Assembly (NCBI GenBank): GCA_005882525.1
Contig: VBGO01000365.1
Coordinates: 1 to 5,390, forward strand
Reading direction: 5' to 3'
Source: Chloroflexota bacterium
GTDB lineage: Bacteria; Chloroflexota; Dormibacteria; CF-121
Length of the DNA: 5,390 nucleotides
In this document: positions 1-5,390 of the stretch, one piece after another
Layout: each line of letters begins with the position of its first letter
Numbering within the stretch: the stretch's first letter is position 1
Translations under genes and position numbers: made by a program
The notes under the pieces: model-generated
What the model was told of the DNA's origin: nothing
Seen by the model: only the letters and a program-made list of their open reading frames with translations
Databases searched by the model: none

Positions 1-424
1 ACAAACGGGTACGGTGATTCAAGGTGGCCGTCCGCCCCGGTGCCATATCCGTTAGTCGCTCGTGGGTGGAAAAGGCGGGGGAACTTCGCCGCCGGCGACG
101 GCCGCTGTAACAGCTTCTGGACGCTCAGTGCCAGGAGGTATTTAGTGTTGGTAAAGAGGCAAACAAGAATGACGCGCGAATCACCCAGCGGTCGTGGGAG
201 GTTTTCGGCGTGGGCGGCCTATGCGGCTGGCTTCAGCGAGGCGGCCCGGCGAGCTTTGGCACGCTCGATTCGCTTCTCTTTCGCGGCGCGACCGCGGCGG
301 ACGTGCGGCTTCATCGCCGGTACAACCAGCCGGTGTGCCGCGACTTGCGGTGGATGGCGGCGCCGGGATCAATTCGCGGCCCGATTGCCAGTGCCATCGG
401 GTTGCGGTCCAATTGAATTAGGGA
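1..424. other. Upstream region with no recognised gene
   Basis: I recognise no protein, tRNA or rRNA here. Two plus-strand open frames deserve mention. One starts at GTG 145, five bases after a perfect AGGAGGT at 133-139, and would give 102 residues ending at 453, eight bases into murI. Its product is rich in Arg, Ala and Cys and resembles no family I know. The other frame is open from 111 to a TGA at 414-416; by hand count 74 of its 101 codons end in G or C and its amino-acid composition is balanced, but its first usual start codon is GTG at 210, with no ribosome site. The stretch may hold a decayed gene or be non-coding. A small GGCGG/CCGCC inverted repeat (74-78 and 89-93) lacks a T run and is not a convincing terminator. 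Confidence 0.5.
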
Positions 425-425
425 T

Positions 426-434
426 TGTTAAGAT
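426..434 (+). promoter_or_regulatory. Possible extended -10 promoter of murI
   Basis: TGTTAAGAT fits the extended -10 pattern TGnTAnnnT (TAAGAT against TATAAT, four of six including the key first, second and last bases). There is no good -35 box at normal spacing; TTGCGG at 402-407 is too far upstream. Transcription would begin near 441, leaving only a few bases before the murI ATG at 446. That fits the lack of a ribosome-binding site and a nearly leaderless message. This is pattern matching only. Confidence 0.3.
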
Positions 435-445
435 GGGCTGCGCAC

Positions 446-1285
446 ATGAGTGACCCGCGGCCGATCGGCGTCTTCGACTCGGGCGTCGGCGGGCTCACCG
501 TTCTGCGCGAGCTACAGCAGCAACTCCCCCATGAATCCACCATCTATTTCGGAGATCTCGGCCATTTTCCCTACGGTCCCCGCTACCAGGCGCAGGTCCG
601 CAGCTTCGCGCTCAACATCATTCGCTTCCTCGAAAAGCTCGACGTCAAGCTGGTCGTCATCGCCTGCAATACGGCAACCGCCGCGGCCCTCAACCCCGCC
701 CGCGAGATCTTCGACATCCCGATCATCGGTGTGATCACCCCGGGCGCGGAAGCCGCAGTGGCGGCCACCCGGAACAAACGGGTGGGTGTGATCTCGACCG
801 AAGGCACGATGCAGAGCCAGGAATACCTGCACGCGATCCGGGAGGCGAATCCCACCATCGGTGTTCTGCCGAAGGCCGCCCCGCAGCTCGTCGAGCTGGT
901 CGAGGCCGGAAAGTCCGGTGCCCCGGAGACCGAGGTGGTGCTCCGGGAGGCGCTGCAGGACATCATCGAGTACCAGGCCGATACCCTGATCCTGGGCTGT
1001 ACCCACTATCCACTGCTGAAACCGCTCATCAGGAAAATTACCGGCGACAGTCTGACGGTGGTGGATTCGGCCGAGACCACCGCCGCCCGCGTGAAGCGGG
1101 TGTTGGCCAAAAACGGACTCGAGTCGGCGAAGGACGAGACCGCCGGGCATCAGATCTACGTCACCGGCTCCCCCGAGCGGTTCACCGAGACGGCCCGTAT
1201 CTTGTTCGGACAGGACCTACCGCCGATCACAACCGTCCGCCTCGAGCTGGTCGAAGCCATCAGCGGTCGGGAGGGGGCGGCGTGA
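446..1285 (+). CDS. murI: Glutamate racemase
   Basis: Cytoplasmic, cofactor-independent racemase converting L-glutamate to D-glutamate for the peptidoglycan stem peptide. The 279-residue protein has the usual family length. Visible signatures are the N-terminal IGVFDSGVGGLTVL (residues 7-20, with the conserved Asp11-Ser12), PYG (42-44), ACNTATA with the first catalytic Cys at 74, GCTHYPLL with the second catalytic Cys at 185 and His187, and VVDSAETTA (205-213). The usual GDTAR-like stretch before PYG reads GDLGHF, a small departure. I chose ATG 446 because homologues begin a few residues before the IGVFDSG motif; an in-frame TTG at 425 would add seven residues. No clear Shine-Dalgarno site precedes either start. 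The stop overlaps the next gene's GTG by four bases, suggesting translational coupling. Identification is firm; only the start is uncertain. Confidence 0.96.
   Translation: MSDPRPIGVFDSGVGGLTVLRELQQQLPHESTIYFGDLGHFPYGPRYQAQVRSFALNIIRFLEKLDVKLVVIACNTATAAALNPAREIFDIPIIGVITPGAEAAVAATRNKRVGVISTEGTMQSQEYLHAIREANPTIGVLPKAAPQLVELVEAGKSGAPETEVVLREALQDIIEYQADTLILGCTHYPLLKPLIRKITGDSLTVVDSAETTAARVKRVLAKNGLESAKDETAGHQIYVTGSPERFTETARILFGQDLPPITTVRLELVEAISGREGAA
1270..1274 (+). promoter_or_regulatory. Ribosome-binding site of the polyprenyl synthase
   Basis: GGAGG lies inside the end of murI, seven bases before GTG 1282. It is the clearest Shine-Dalgarno site attached to a recognised gene here and supports the GTG over the in-frame ATG at 1294. 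Confidence 0.6.
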
Positions 1286-2265
1286 GCACCACCATGACCG
1301 GGACCGATTTCATCGCCCCGATCCGAGCGGAGCTCGATGATTTCGAGCAGCGGCTGCACGCCACCGTTCGGGCCGACCTGGGCCCGGTCGCCGAGGCGAT
1401 GGAGCAAATCCTCGACGCCGGTGGAAAGCGGCTGCGGCCGGCGCTCGTCTTCCTGGCCGCCGGTTTCGGGCGTGGCAGCCGCGCGGATGACGTGCACCGG
1501 GCGGCCATGGCGATCGAGTTCATTCACAATGCCACCCTGATCCACGACGACCTGATCGACGGGGCGCCCACCCGCCGGGGGCTGCGAACCATCCACGAGT
1601 CACTCGGTGCCAATCCGGCGATCATCATCGGTGACTACTACTTCGCCAAGGGTGCGAACCTGATGTCCCAGATCGGCAACACGAGTATCGACGCCCTGCT
1701 TTCGCAGACCGTGATGACGATCTGCTTCGGCGAGATGCTGCAGCTCACCAGCCAGCGCCGCTACGACCAATCGCTGGAGGAGTACTACGCGAAGATCGAA
1801 CGGAAGACGGCGGTGTTGCTCGCCGCGTCGACCTTCTGTGGCGCGGTGCTCGGCGGTGTACCAGAAGCGCAGGTCGACGTCCTGCGCCGTTTTGGCCGGC
1901 TGCTCGGGATGTCGTTTCAGATCGCCGACGACGTGCTGGACTATCTCGCCACCGAGGAGGAAGTTGGCAAGCCGGTTGGCAACGACCTGAAGCAGGGCAC
2001 GGTCACCCTGCCGCTGATGCTGGCGCGCCAGGACCCGGCCATCGACGGCCGCCTCAACGCCGTCCTGGCCAAGCCTCTCCTGGACGATGCCGACTATGCG
2101 GAGGTCGTCCGCATCGTGCGAGGCTCACGGGGAATCGACGAGTCGTACGGCCATGCCCAGGCATTCGGCGACAAGGCTCGGGCCGAGCTGGCGGCGTTCC
2201 CGCCATCCGGCTACCGCGACGCGCTCGAGTCGCTCACGTACTACGTCGTGCGCCGCCGAAGCTGA
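1282..2265 (+). CDS. Long-chain trans-polyprenyl diphosphate synthase
   Basis: Condenses isopentenyl diphosphate units onto an allylic primer to build an all-trans polyprenyl diphosphate, most likely the side-chain precursor of menaquinone or another quinone. The 327-residue protein shows the whole family pattern: GGKRLRP (47-53), the first Asp-rich motif DDLID (89-93) followed by GAPTRRG, a KT pair at 175-176, the second Asp-rich motif DDVLD (216-220), and GKPVGNDLKQGTVTLPLM (229-246). The fifth residue before the first Asp-rich motif is Ala, a small residue typical of long-chain enzymes (heptaprenyl or octaprenyl type) rather than farnesyl or geranylgeranyl synthases, where bulky aromatics near this position limit chain length. 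Exact chain length cannot be read from sequence. It overlaps murI by GTGA. HepT-like and IspB-like are equally good names, so I give no symbol. Confidence 0.92.
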   Translation: MSTTMTGTDFIAPIRAELDDFEQRLHATVRADLGPVAEAMEQILDAGGKRLRPALVFLAAGFGRGSRADDVHRAAMAIEFIHNATLIHDDLIDGAPTRRGLRTIHESLGANPAIIIGDYYFAKGANLMSQIGNTSIDALLSQTVMTICFGEMLQLTSQRRYDQSLEEYYAKIERKTAVLLAASTFCGAVLGGVPEAQVDVLRRFGRLLGMSFQIADDVLDYLATEEEVGKPVGNDLKQGTVTLPLMLARQDPAIDGRLNAVLAKPLLDDADYAEVVRIVRGSRGIDESYGHAQAFGDKARAELAAFPPSGYRDALESLTYYVVRRRS

Positions 2266-2285
2266 GCCCTTCTTCAAAGGTCGTG

Positions 2286-2294
2286 TGCTAGGTT
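2286..2294 (+). promoter_or_regulatory. Possible extended -10 promoter of hemC
   Basis: The 37-base gap between the synthase stop (2265) and hemC is the only non-overlapping junction among the recognised genes. It contains TGCTAGGTT, fitting TGnTAnnnT, eight bases before GTG 2303. Transcription from it would begin almost at the start codon, so the message would be leaderless or nearly so. There is no convincing -35 element. It would give the hem genes their own transcript in addition to read-through from murI. Tentative. Confidence 0.3.
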
Positions 2295-2302
2295 GGCCTG
2301 CA

Positions 2303-3037
2303 GTGAGATTTCGGCTCGCAACACGAGGTAGCACGCTGGCCCTGGTCCAGGCGGAGCTTGCGGCGCAGGCGCTGGCTCGCCGGTATCCCGAGCACGAGTT
2401 CGTGCCGGTCCCACTGACGACGCACGGCGACCGGCACCCATCGATGCGCCTGACCGAATCGTCACGCGAAGGCGTCTTCGTCCATGAGCTCGAACAGGCA
2501 TTGCGTGATGGCCGGGCCGAGCTGGCGGTGCACTCGGCGAAAGACCTACCAACATTGCCCACACCTGGCCTGACCCTGGCGGCCTTCCTGCCTCGGGCCG
2601 ATGCCCGTGACGCGCTGATCGCCCGAACCCGATCAACCCTCGCCGACCTTCCGGCTGGTGCCCGAATCGGAACCGGCAGCCCGCGACGGGCGGCCCAGAT
2701 CGCCGCCGTCCGGCCCGACTTGCAGGCGGTCGAGATCCGCGGCAATGTCGACACCCGGCTGCGCCGTCTGGCCGAGGGCGCCGTCGACGCGCTCATCCTC
2801 GCGGCGGCCGGCCTCGAACGGCTTGGCCGGCTGGGTGAAGCGCACCAGTTGCTGCCCTTCGAGGTGATGCTGCCGGCGCCGGGTCAGGGGGCGCTCGCCG
2901 TGCAGGCCGTCGAAGGCAGCGAGGCGGCCCGCCTCGCGGCGGCCATCGACGATCCGGCGACGAGTCGGGCGGTGCTGGCCGAGCGTGCGCTGCTGCGACG
3001 GCTTGGCGGTGGCTCGATGCCAGCGGCGGCACCGTGA
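2303..3037 (+). CDS. hemC: Hydroxymethylbilane synthase, truncated
   Basis: Porphobilinogen deaminase joins four porphobilinogens into hydroxymethylbilane. Domains 1 and 2 are well conserved: RLATRGSTLAL (4-14), TTHGDR (39-44), FVHELEQAL (59-67), HSAKDLPT with the catalytic Asp at 81 (77-84), GTGSPRRAAQ (123-132), EIRGNVDTRL (144-153) and PAPGQGALAV (191-200). GTG 2303 is chosen because the family begins two or three residues before the RLATRGS-type motif. The reading frame is open further upstream but the product is then not HemC-like. The protein is 244 residues, whereas the family has about 300. It ends LGGGSMPAAAP then stop, where relatives have GGGC plus domain 3. The cysteine that holds the dipyrromethane cofactor is therefore missing, and as read the product should be inactive. 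Domain 3 continues in the next frame (from 3013). Deletion or assembly error is likely. Confidence 0.9.
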   Translation: MRFRLATRGSTLALVQAELAAQALARRYPEHEFVPVPLTTHGDRHPSMRLTESSREGVFVHELEQALRDGRAELAVHSAKDLPTLPTPGLTLAAFLPRADARDALIARTRSTLADLPAGARIGTGSPRRAAQIAAVRPDLQAVEIRGNVDTRLRRLAEGAVDALILAAAGLERLGRLGEAHQLLPFEVMLPAPGQGALAVQAVEGSEAARLAAAIDDPATSRAVLAERALLRRLGGGSMPAAAP

Positions 3038-3132
3038 TCCGGGCGGAGGCGCACGGGCGGCGCGACGCCGACGTCGTGCGTGAGGTCGCGGACGCTCTCC
3101 AGGCGCAGGACGTCGCCGGCCTGCTCGCACGC
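3013..3132 (+). pseudogene. hemC: Out-of-frame remnant of HemC domain 3
   Basis: In the hemD frame, starting before hemD's apparent GTG, the translation reads LDASGGTVIRAEAHG, followed by a helix-like stretch (DADVVREVADALQAQDVAGLL). This matches the HemC C-terminal domain in pattern: compare E. coli HemC GAPDGSQIIRGERRG followed by its terminal helix (recalled, not searched). It lies one frame away from the upstream HemC and follows the GGG codons directly, so roughly 22 residues, including the cofactor cysteine, are absent. No stop separates it from HemD, so the ancestral product was probably a HemC-HemD fusion. Confidence 0.7.
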
Positions 3133-3888
3133 CCGAACGGTCCCCTGTCCGGGCTGCGCATCATGGTCACCCGCGCCGACGGCCAGGAGGAGGCGCTCGT
3201 GGAGGCGCTGGCCGCGCAGGGCGCAGACCCGATCGCCTGCCCCGTGATCGTGATCGAGGCGATCGAGGTCGACACCAGGTCCCTGGACGATCTCGCCGAC
3301 TACGACTGGCTCGTGCTCACCAGTGCCAACGGGGTTGACCGCCTGGTCGAGCTGCTGCGGCGGGCGGGGCTCGAGTTCCCGGCACATATTAAGGTTGCGG
3401 TGATCGGTCCGGAAACGGCCGCGCGAAGCCGCGCCGCCGGGATCCAGCCCGCCCTGGTGCCCGAGCGGTTCGTCGCGGAGGAGCTGGCGGCGGCCCTGGC
3501 ACCGGTGATGGCACCGAATGCCCGCATCCTGCTTGCTCGTGCGGCCGGGGCCCGCGACGTCCTTCCCGAGCGGTTGCGCGCCAACGGGGCGCGGGTCGAC
3601 GTGCTGGAAACGTACCGTGCGATCCCGCCGCCGGACCTGCGGCCGCGGCTGGCGGCCCATCTCGCCGAGGTAGACGTGGTCACCTTCACCAGCTCCTCGA
3701 CAGTTCGGCATTTCGTCGAGGCGCTGGACGCCCCGCTTCCCGATCGCATCGCGGTCGCGTGCATCGGCCCCATCACGGCGCAGACGGCCCGCGAGCTCGG
3801 CCTGCGGGTTGATATCATCGCCCAGGAGTACACGACGCGCGGACTGGTCGACGCCATCGTGCGCAGCCGGACTCCAGTTTCAGCATGA
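3034..3888 (+). CDS. hemD: Uroporphyrinogen-III synthase, with HemC tail at its N-terminus
   Basis: Closes and inverts ring D of hydroxymethylbilane to give uroporphyrinogen III. As called the protein has 284 residues, but the HemD domain proper begins near residue 39 (SGLRIMVTRA) and is about 245 residues, normal for the family. Visible patterns are LVLTSANGV (93-101), VIGPETA (123-129), ILLARA (165-170), ETYR (192-195), VTFTSSSTVRHF (216-227) and CIGPITAQTARELGL (243-257), the usual two-lobed order. Residues 1 to about 33 look like the end of HemC, not HemD. The GTG start at 3034 has no ribosome site and is probably not a natural start; no ATG lies just before the HemD domain, the first in-frame Met being residue 44 inside the first strand. 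HemD diverges strongly between species, but motifs plus the hemC/hemB neighbours make the call firm. Its stop overlaps hemB by ATGA. Confidence 0.9.
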   Translation: MIRAEAHGRRDADVVREVADALQAQDVAGLLARPNGPLSGLRIMVTRADGQEEALVEALAAQGADPIACPVIVIEAIEVDTRSLDDLADYDWLVLTSANGVDRLVELLRRAGLEFPAHIKVAVIGPETAARSRAAGIQPALVPERFVAEELAAALAPVMAPNARILLARAAGARDVLPERLRANGARVDVLETYRAIPPPDLRPRLAAHLAEVDVVTFTSSSTVRHFVEALDAPLPDRIAVACIGPITAQTARELGLRVDIIAQEYTTRGLVDAIVRSRTPVSA

Positions 3889-4877
3889 GCTTTCCCACCG
3901 AGCGTCCCCGTCGGCTGCGCTCGCGACCCGCGCTCCGCCGGCTGGCTCGTGAGACACAGATTGCCACGCAGGATTTGATCTACCCGCTCTTCGTTCGCGA
4001 CGCGATCGACGAGCCGCAGCCGATCGCGGCGATGCCCGGGCATCACCAGCACACGCTCGACTCCCTGACTCGTGAGGCGGAAGCCGCGATTCGGGTCGGC
4101 GTCCGGAGCTTCGTGCTCTTCGGCATCCCGGCGCAGAAGGACGCCCAGGGCTCTGAGGCATGGGCCGACGACGGGATCGTGCAACGGGCGCTCCGTCGCC
4201 TGCGAGACGCCTTCGGCCCGGACGCACTGCTGATCGCCGATCTCTGTCTCTGTGAGTACACCGATCACGGCCACTGCGGCGTGCTCGAGGGGGACGCCGT
4301 CGCCAACGATCGGACGCTCGAGCTCTACGAGCGGATCGCCGTCGCGCAAGCCGCCGCCGGCGCCGACGTGATCGCCCCATCCGGGATGATGGATGGTCAG
4401 GTCGGGGCCATCCGATCAGTACTCGATCGACAGGGCTTCACCGATCGGGCCATTCTCGCCTACGCGGCCAAGTACGCCTCGGCGTTCTACGGGCCGTTTC
4501 GGGAGGCGGCTGGCTCGACGCCTCGCTTCGGTGACCGGCGCAGCTACCAGATGGATCCCGCCAACGCGCGCGAAGCCGTGCGCGAGGCGCGATTGGATGT
4601 CGATGAAGGCGCCGACATCGTGATGGTCAAGCCGGCGCTCGCGTTCCTCGACGTCATCCGGGCGGTGGCGGATTCGACGGACGTCCCGGTCGCCGCCTAC
4701 AACGTCAGCGGCGAATACGCCATGGTCAAAGCGGCCGCGGCAAATGGATGGATCGACGAACGCCGCGTGCTGCGCGAGATCCTGCTCGGCATCCGTCGCG
4801 CGGGTGCCCAGATGATCCTCACCTATCATGCGAAAGAGGTCGCGGCGGACATCCCGTGCTGGGATGAGATGGGATGA
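3885..4877 (+). CDS. hemB: Delta-aminolevulinic acid dehydratase (porphobilinogen synthase)
   Basis: Condenses two 5-aminolevulinate molecules into porphobilinogen, the substrate of HemC, in the cytoplasm. The 330-residue protein has full family length. It carries the zinc-binding pattern DLCLCEYTDHGHCG (119-132, Cys121, Cys123 and Cys131), so it is of the zinc type rather than the Asp-rich magnesium type. It also has APSGMMDGQV (164-173), AYAAKYASAFYGPFR with the first Schiff-base Lys at 196, and VMVKPAL with the second at 249. YNVSGEY (272-278) and LTYHAKE (312-318) complete the substrate pocket. REARLDVDEGAD (233-244) matches the region that supplies the allosteric magnesium ligand in many HemB enzymes. 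The ATG overlaps the hemD stop by four bases and no Shine-Dalgarno site is seen, so translation is probably coupled. Gene order here is C-D-B, although HemB acts first. Confidence 0.97.
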   Translation: MSFPTERPRRLRSRPALRRLARETQIATQDLIYPLFVRDAIDEPQPIAAMPGHHQHTLDSLTREAEAAIRVGVRSFVLFGIPAQKDAQGSEAWADDGIVQRALRRLRDAFGPDALLIADLCLCEYTDHGHCGVLEGDAVANDRTLELYERIAVAQAAAGADVIAPSGMMDGQVGAIRSVLDRQGFTDRAILAYAAKYASAFYGPFREAAGSTPRFGDRRSYQMDPANAREAVREARLDVDEGADIVMVKPALAFLDVIRAVADSTDVPVAAYNVSGEYAMVKAAAANGWIDERRVLREILLGIRRAGAQMILTYHAKEVAADIPCWDEMG

Positions 4878-5125
4878 GCCGTCCCGCGCGCCGTCTGCCG
4901 CAGATCCTGGCGACCCTGGCCATCCTCAGCGTCGCTATGATTGCATTCTCCTTCTATGTGGGACGTAATGCTGGCGGCGGCCCAGGCACCGCCCCGACTC
5001 CAACGCCGAGCGCAAGCGTGAGCGCAGGAAGGTACAGCGCGCCACCGCCGATGACCATCAATACCGCGCACAAGTACCTGGTGACGATGCAGACGAGCAA
5101 GGGCACCATCACGCTGTCAGCATGA
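4874..5125 (+). CDS. N-terminal part of a membrane-anchored cyclophilin, frameshifted
   Basis: An 83-residue frame starts at an ATG overlapping the hemB stop. It has a short basic N-terminus (RPARR), one hydrophobic membrane segment (about residues 10-29), then a Gly/Pro/Thr/Ser-rich linker (33-60), then PPPMTINTAHKYLV and TMQTSKGTITL, which is the first strand of a cyclophilin domain. There is no lipobox cysteine, so it looks like an uncleaved signal anchor placing the domain outside the membrane. The frame then stops at TGA 5123-5125, and the rest of the cyclophilin follows in another frame starting with a second copy of the same strand. Treated as one gene with the following entry, it would be a peptidyl-prolyl isomerase assisting folding of exported proteins. 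Alone it has no enzymatic domain. Confidence 0.7.
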   Translation: MSRPARRLPQILATLAILSVAMIAFSFYVGRNAGGGPGTAPTPTPSASVSAGRYSAPPPMTINTAHKYLVTMQTSKGTITLSA

Positions 5126-5148
5126 AGACCAACAAGGGCACGATCACC
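5078..5148 (+). repeat. Imperfect tandem duplication, 36 + 35 bases
   Basis: Copy 1 is 5078-5113 and copy 2 is 5114-5148. Both begin CTG, and the 27 bases from each ATG (5087 and 5122) agree at 22 positions. The copies encode MQTSKGTIT and MKTNKGTIT; three of the five differences are silent third-position changes. Because the ATGs are 35 bases apart, the second copy lies in a different frame. Deleting 35 bases from one ATG to the other restores a continuous cyclophilin gene. Confidence 0.85.
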
Positions 5149-5390
5149 CTCTGCCTCGATCCCAAGCTGGCCCCAAACACCGTCAACAACTTCGTGTTCT
5201 TGACCCGCAACCAGTACTACGACGGCCTCAAGTTCCATCGCGTCGTGGCGGACTTCGTGATCCAGGGTGGTGACCCGGAGGGCACCGGCTCCGGTGGACC
5301 CGGCTACAAGTTCAACGACGAACCGGTGCAGGGTGAGTACACGGCCGGTGCGGTGGCCATGGCCAACTCCGGCGCGAACACGAACGGGAG
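5122..5390 (+). CDS. Cyclophilin-type peptidyl-prolyl cis-trans isomerase catalytic domain, partial at window edge
   Basis: Open for 89 codons to the window end with no stop. The translation is a clear cyclophilin: MKTNKGTITLCLDPKLAP (1-18), TVNNFVFLTRNQYYDG (20-35), KFHRVVADFVIQGGD (37-51), GTGSGGPGYKF (54-64) and AGAVAMANSGANTNG (75-89). The catalytic arginine of FHRV is residue 40, with the usual Phe45 and Gln48 of the active site. These enzymes catalyse cis-trans isomerisation of X-Pro bonds during folding. The ATG at 5122 sits in an ATGA overlap with the preceding frame but has no Shine-Dalgarno site and falls exactly at a duplicated strand. I therefore think it is an artefactual start and that the native protein begins at 4874 with the membrane anchor. 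If instead 5122 were used, the enzyme would be cytoplasmic. The C-terminal part lies outside the window. Confidence 0.9.
   Translation, partial: MKTNKGTITLCLDPKLAPNTVNNFVFLTRNQYYDGLKFHRVVADFVIQGGDPEGTGSGGPGYKFNDEPVQGEYTAGAVAMANSGANTNG

Noticed and set aside
10..40. GGTGATTCAAG as a tRNA T-arm
   Set aside because: No matching acceptor stem, anticodon arm or cloverleaf could be drawn around it.
74..93. GGCGG/CCGCC hairpin as a terminator of an upstream gene
   Set aside because: Only five base pairs around a ten-base loop and no T run.
2087..2302. Upstream extension of the hemC frame into the end of the polyprenyl synthase
   Set aside because: The extra residues are Arg/Ser-rich, lie inside the synthase coding region and have no HemC similarity; HemC homology starts at 2303.
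3005..3037. Programmed -1 frameshift joining HemC to its C-terminal domain
   Set aside because: A -1 shift would give the right frame, but there is no slippery heptamer and the cofactor-binding segment would still be missing.
2884..3711. Minus-strand open frame (275 residues) opposite hemC and hemD
   Set aside because: Shadow of the coding strand, with no family motifs.
3300..4349. Long minus-strand open frame (349 residues) opposite hemD and hemB
   Set aside because: It lies opposite two well-supported genes, has low-complexity Arg/Ala/Ser-rich content and no recognisable domain. Such frames are routine in GC-rich DNA.
5087..5125. Programmed frameshift producing a full cyclophilin
   Set aside because: No slippery heptamer or clear downstream structure; the imperfect duplication explains the frame change more simply.

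Overview
This GC-rich bacterial window (codons mostly end in G or C) is almost entirely one plus-strand gene block: glutamate racemase (murI), a long-chain polyprenyl diphosphate synthase, then the porphyrin genes hemC, hemD and hemB, and finally a membrane-anchored cyclophilin-type peptidyl-prolyl isomerase that runs off the right edge. The 4-base stop/start overlaps, GTG starts, scarcity of Shine-Dalgarno sites, extended -10-like boxes just before two genes, and a single-span extracytoplasmic cyclophilin suggest a high-GC Gram-positive-like or Chloroflexota-type bacterium, perhaps known only from metagenomes. This placement is an inference from style; no phylogenetic marker is present.

Layout. 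Bases 1-424 hold no gene I recognise, only weak open frames. murI (446-1285) overlaps the polyprenyl synthase (1282-2265) by GTGA. A 37-base gap with a possible promoter precedes hemC (2303-3037). hemC overlaps hemD (3034-3888) by GTGA, hemD overlaps hemB (3885-4877) by ATGA, and hemB overlaps the cyclophilin N-terminus (4874-5125) by ATGA. The cyclophilin catalytic domain (5122 to the edge) lies in another frame, again across an ATGA.

Function. HemB, HemC and HemD catalyse three consecutive steps from 5-aminolevulinate to uroporphyrinogen III. The polyprenyl synthase probably makes the side chain of a respiratory quinone. MurI supplies D-glutamate for peptidoglycan. The block therefore joins cell-wall and respiratory cofactor supply.

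Main observations. Two of the apparently normal overlaps look like disruptions. HemC stops exactly where its cofactor-binding cysteine should be; about 22 residues are missing, and its C-terminal domain resumes in the hemD frame and runs into HemD without a stop. This implies a former HemC-HemD fusion broken by a deletion of about 67 bases, or a faulty assembly. In the cyclophilin gene an imperfect 35-base tandem duplication shifts the frame; removing one copy restores an intact protein. I found no undescribed multi-gene system, mobile element, CRISPR array or RNA gene.
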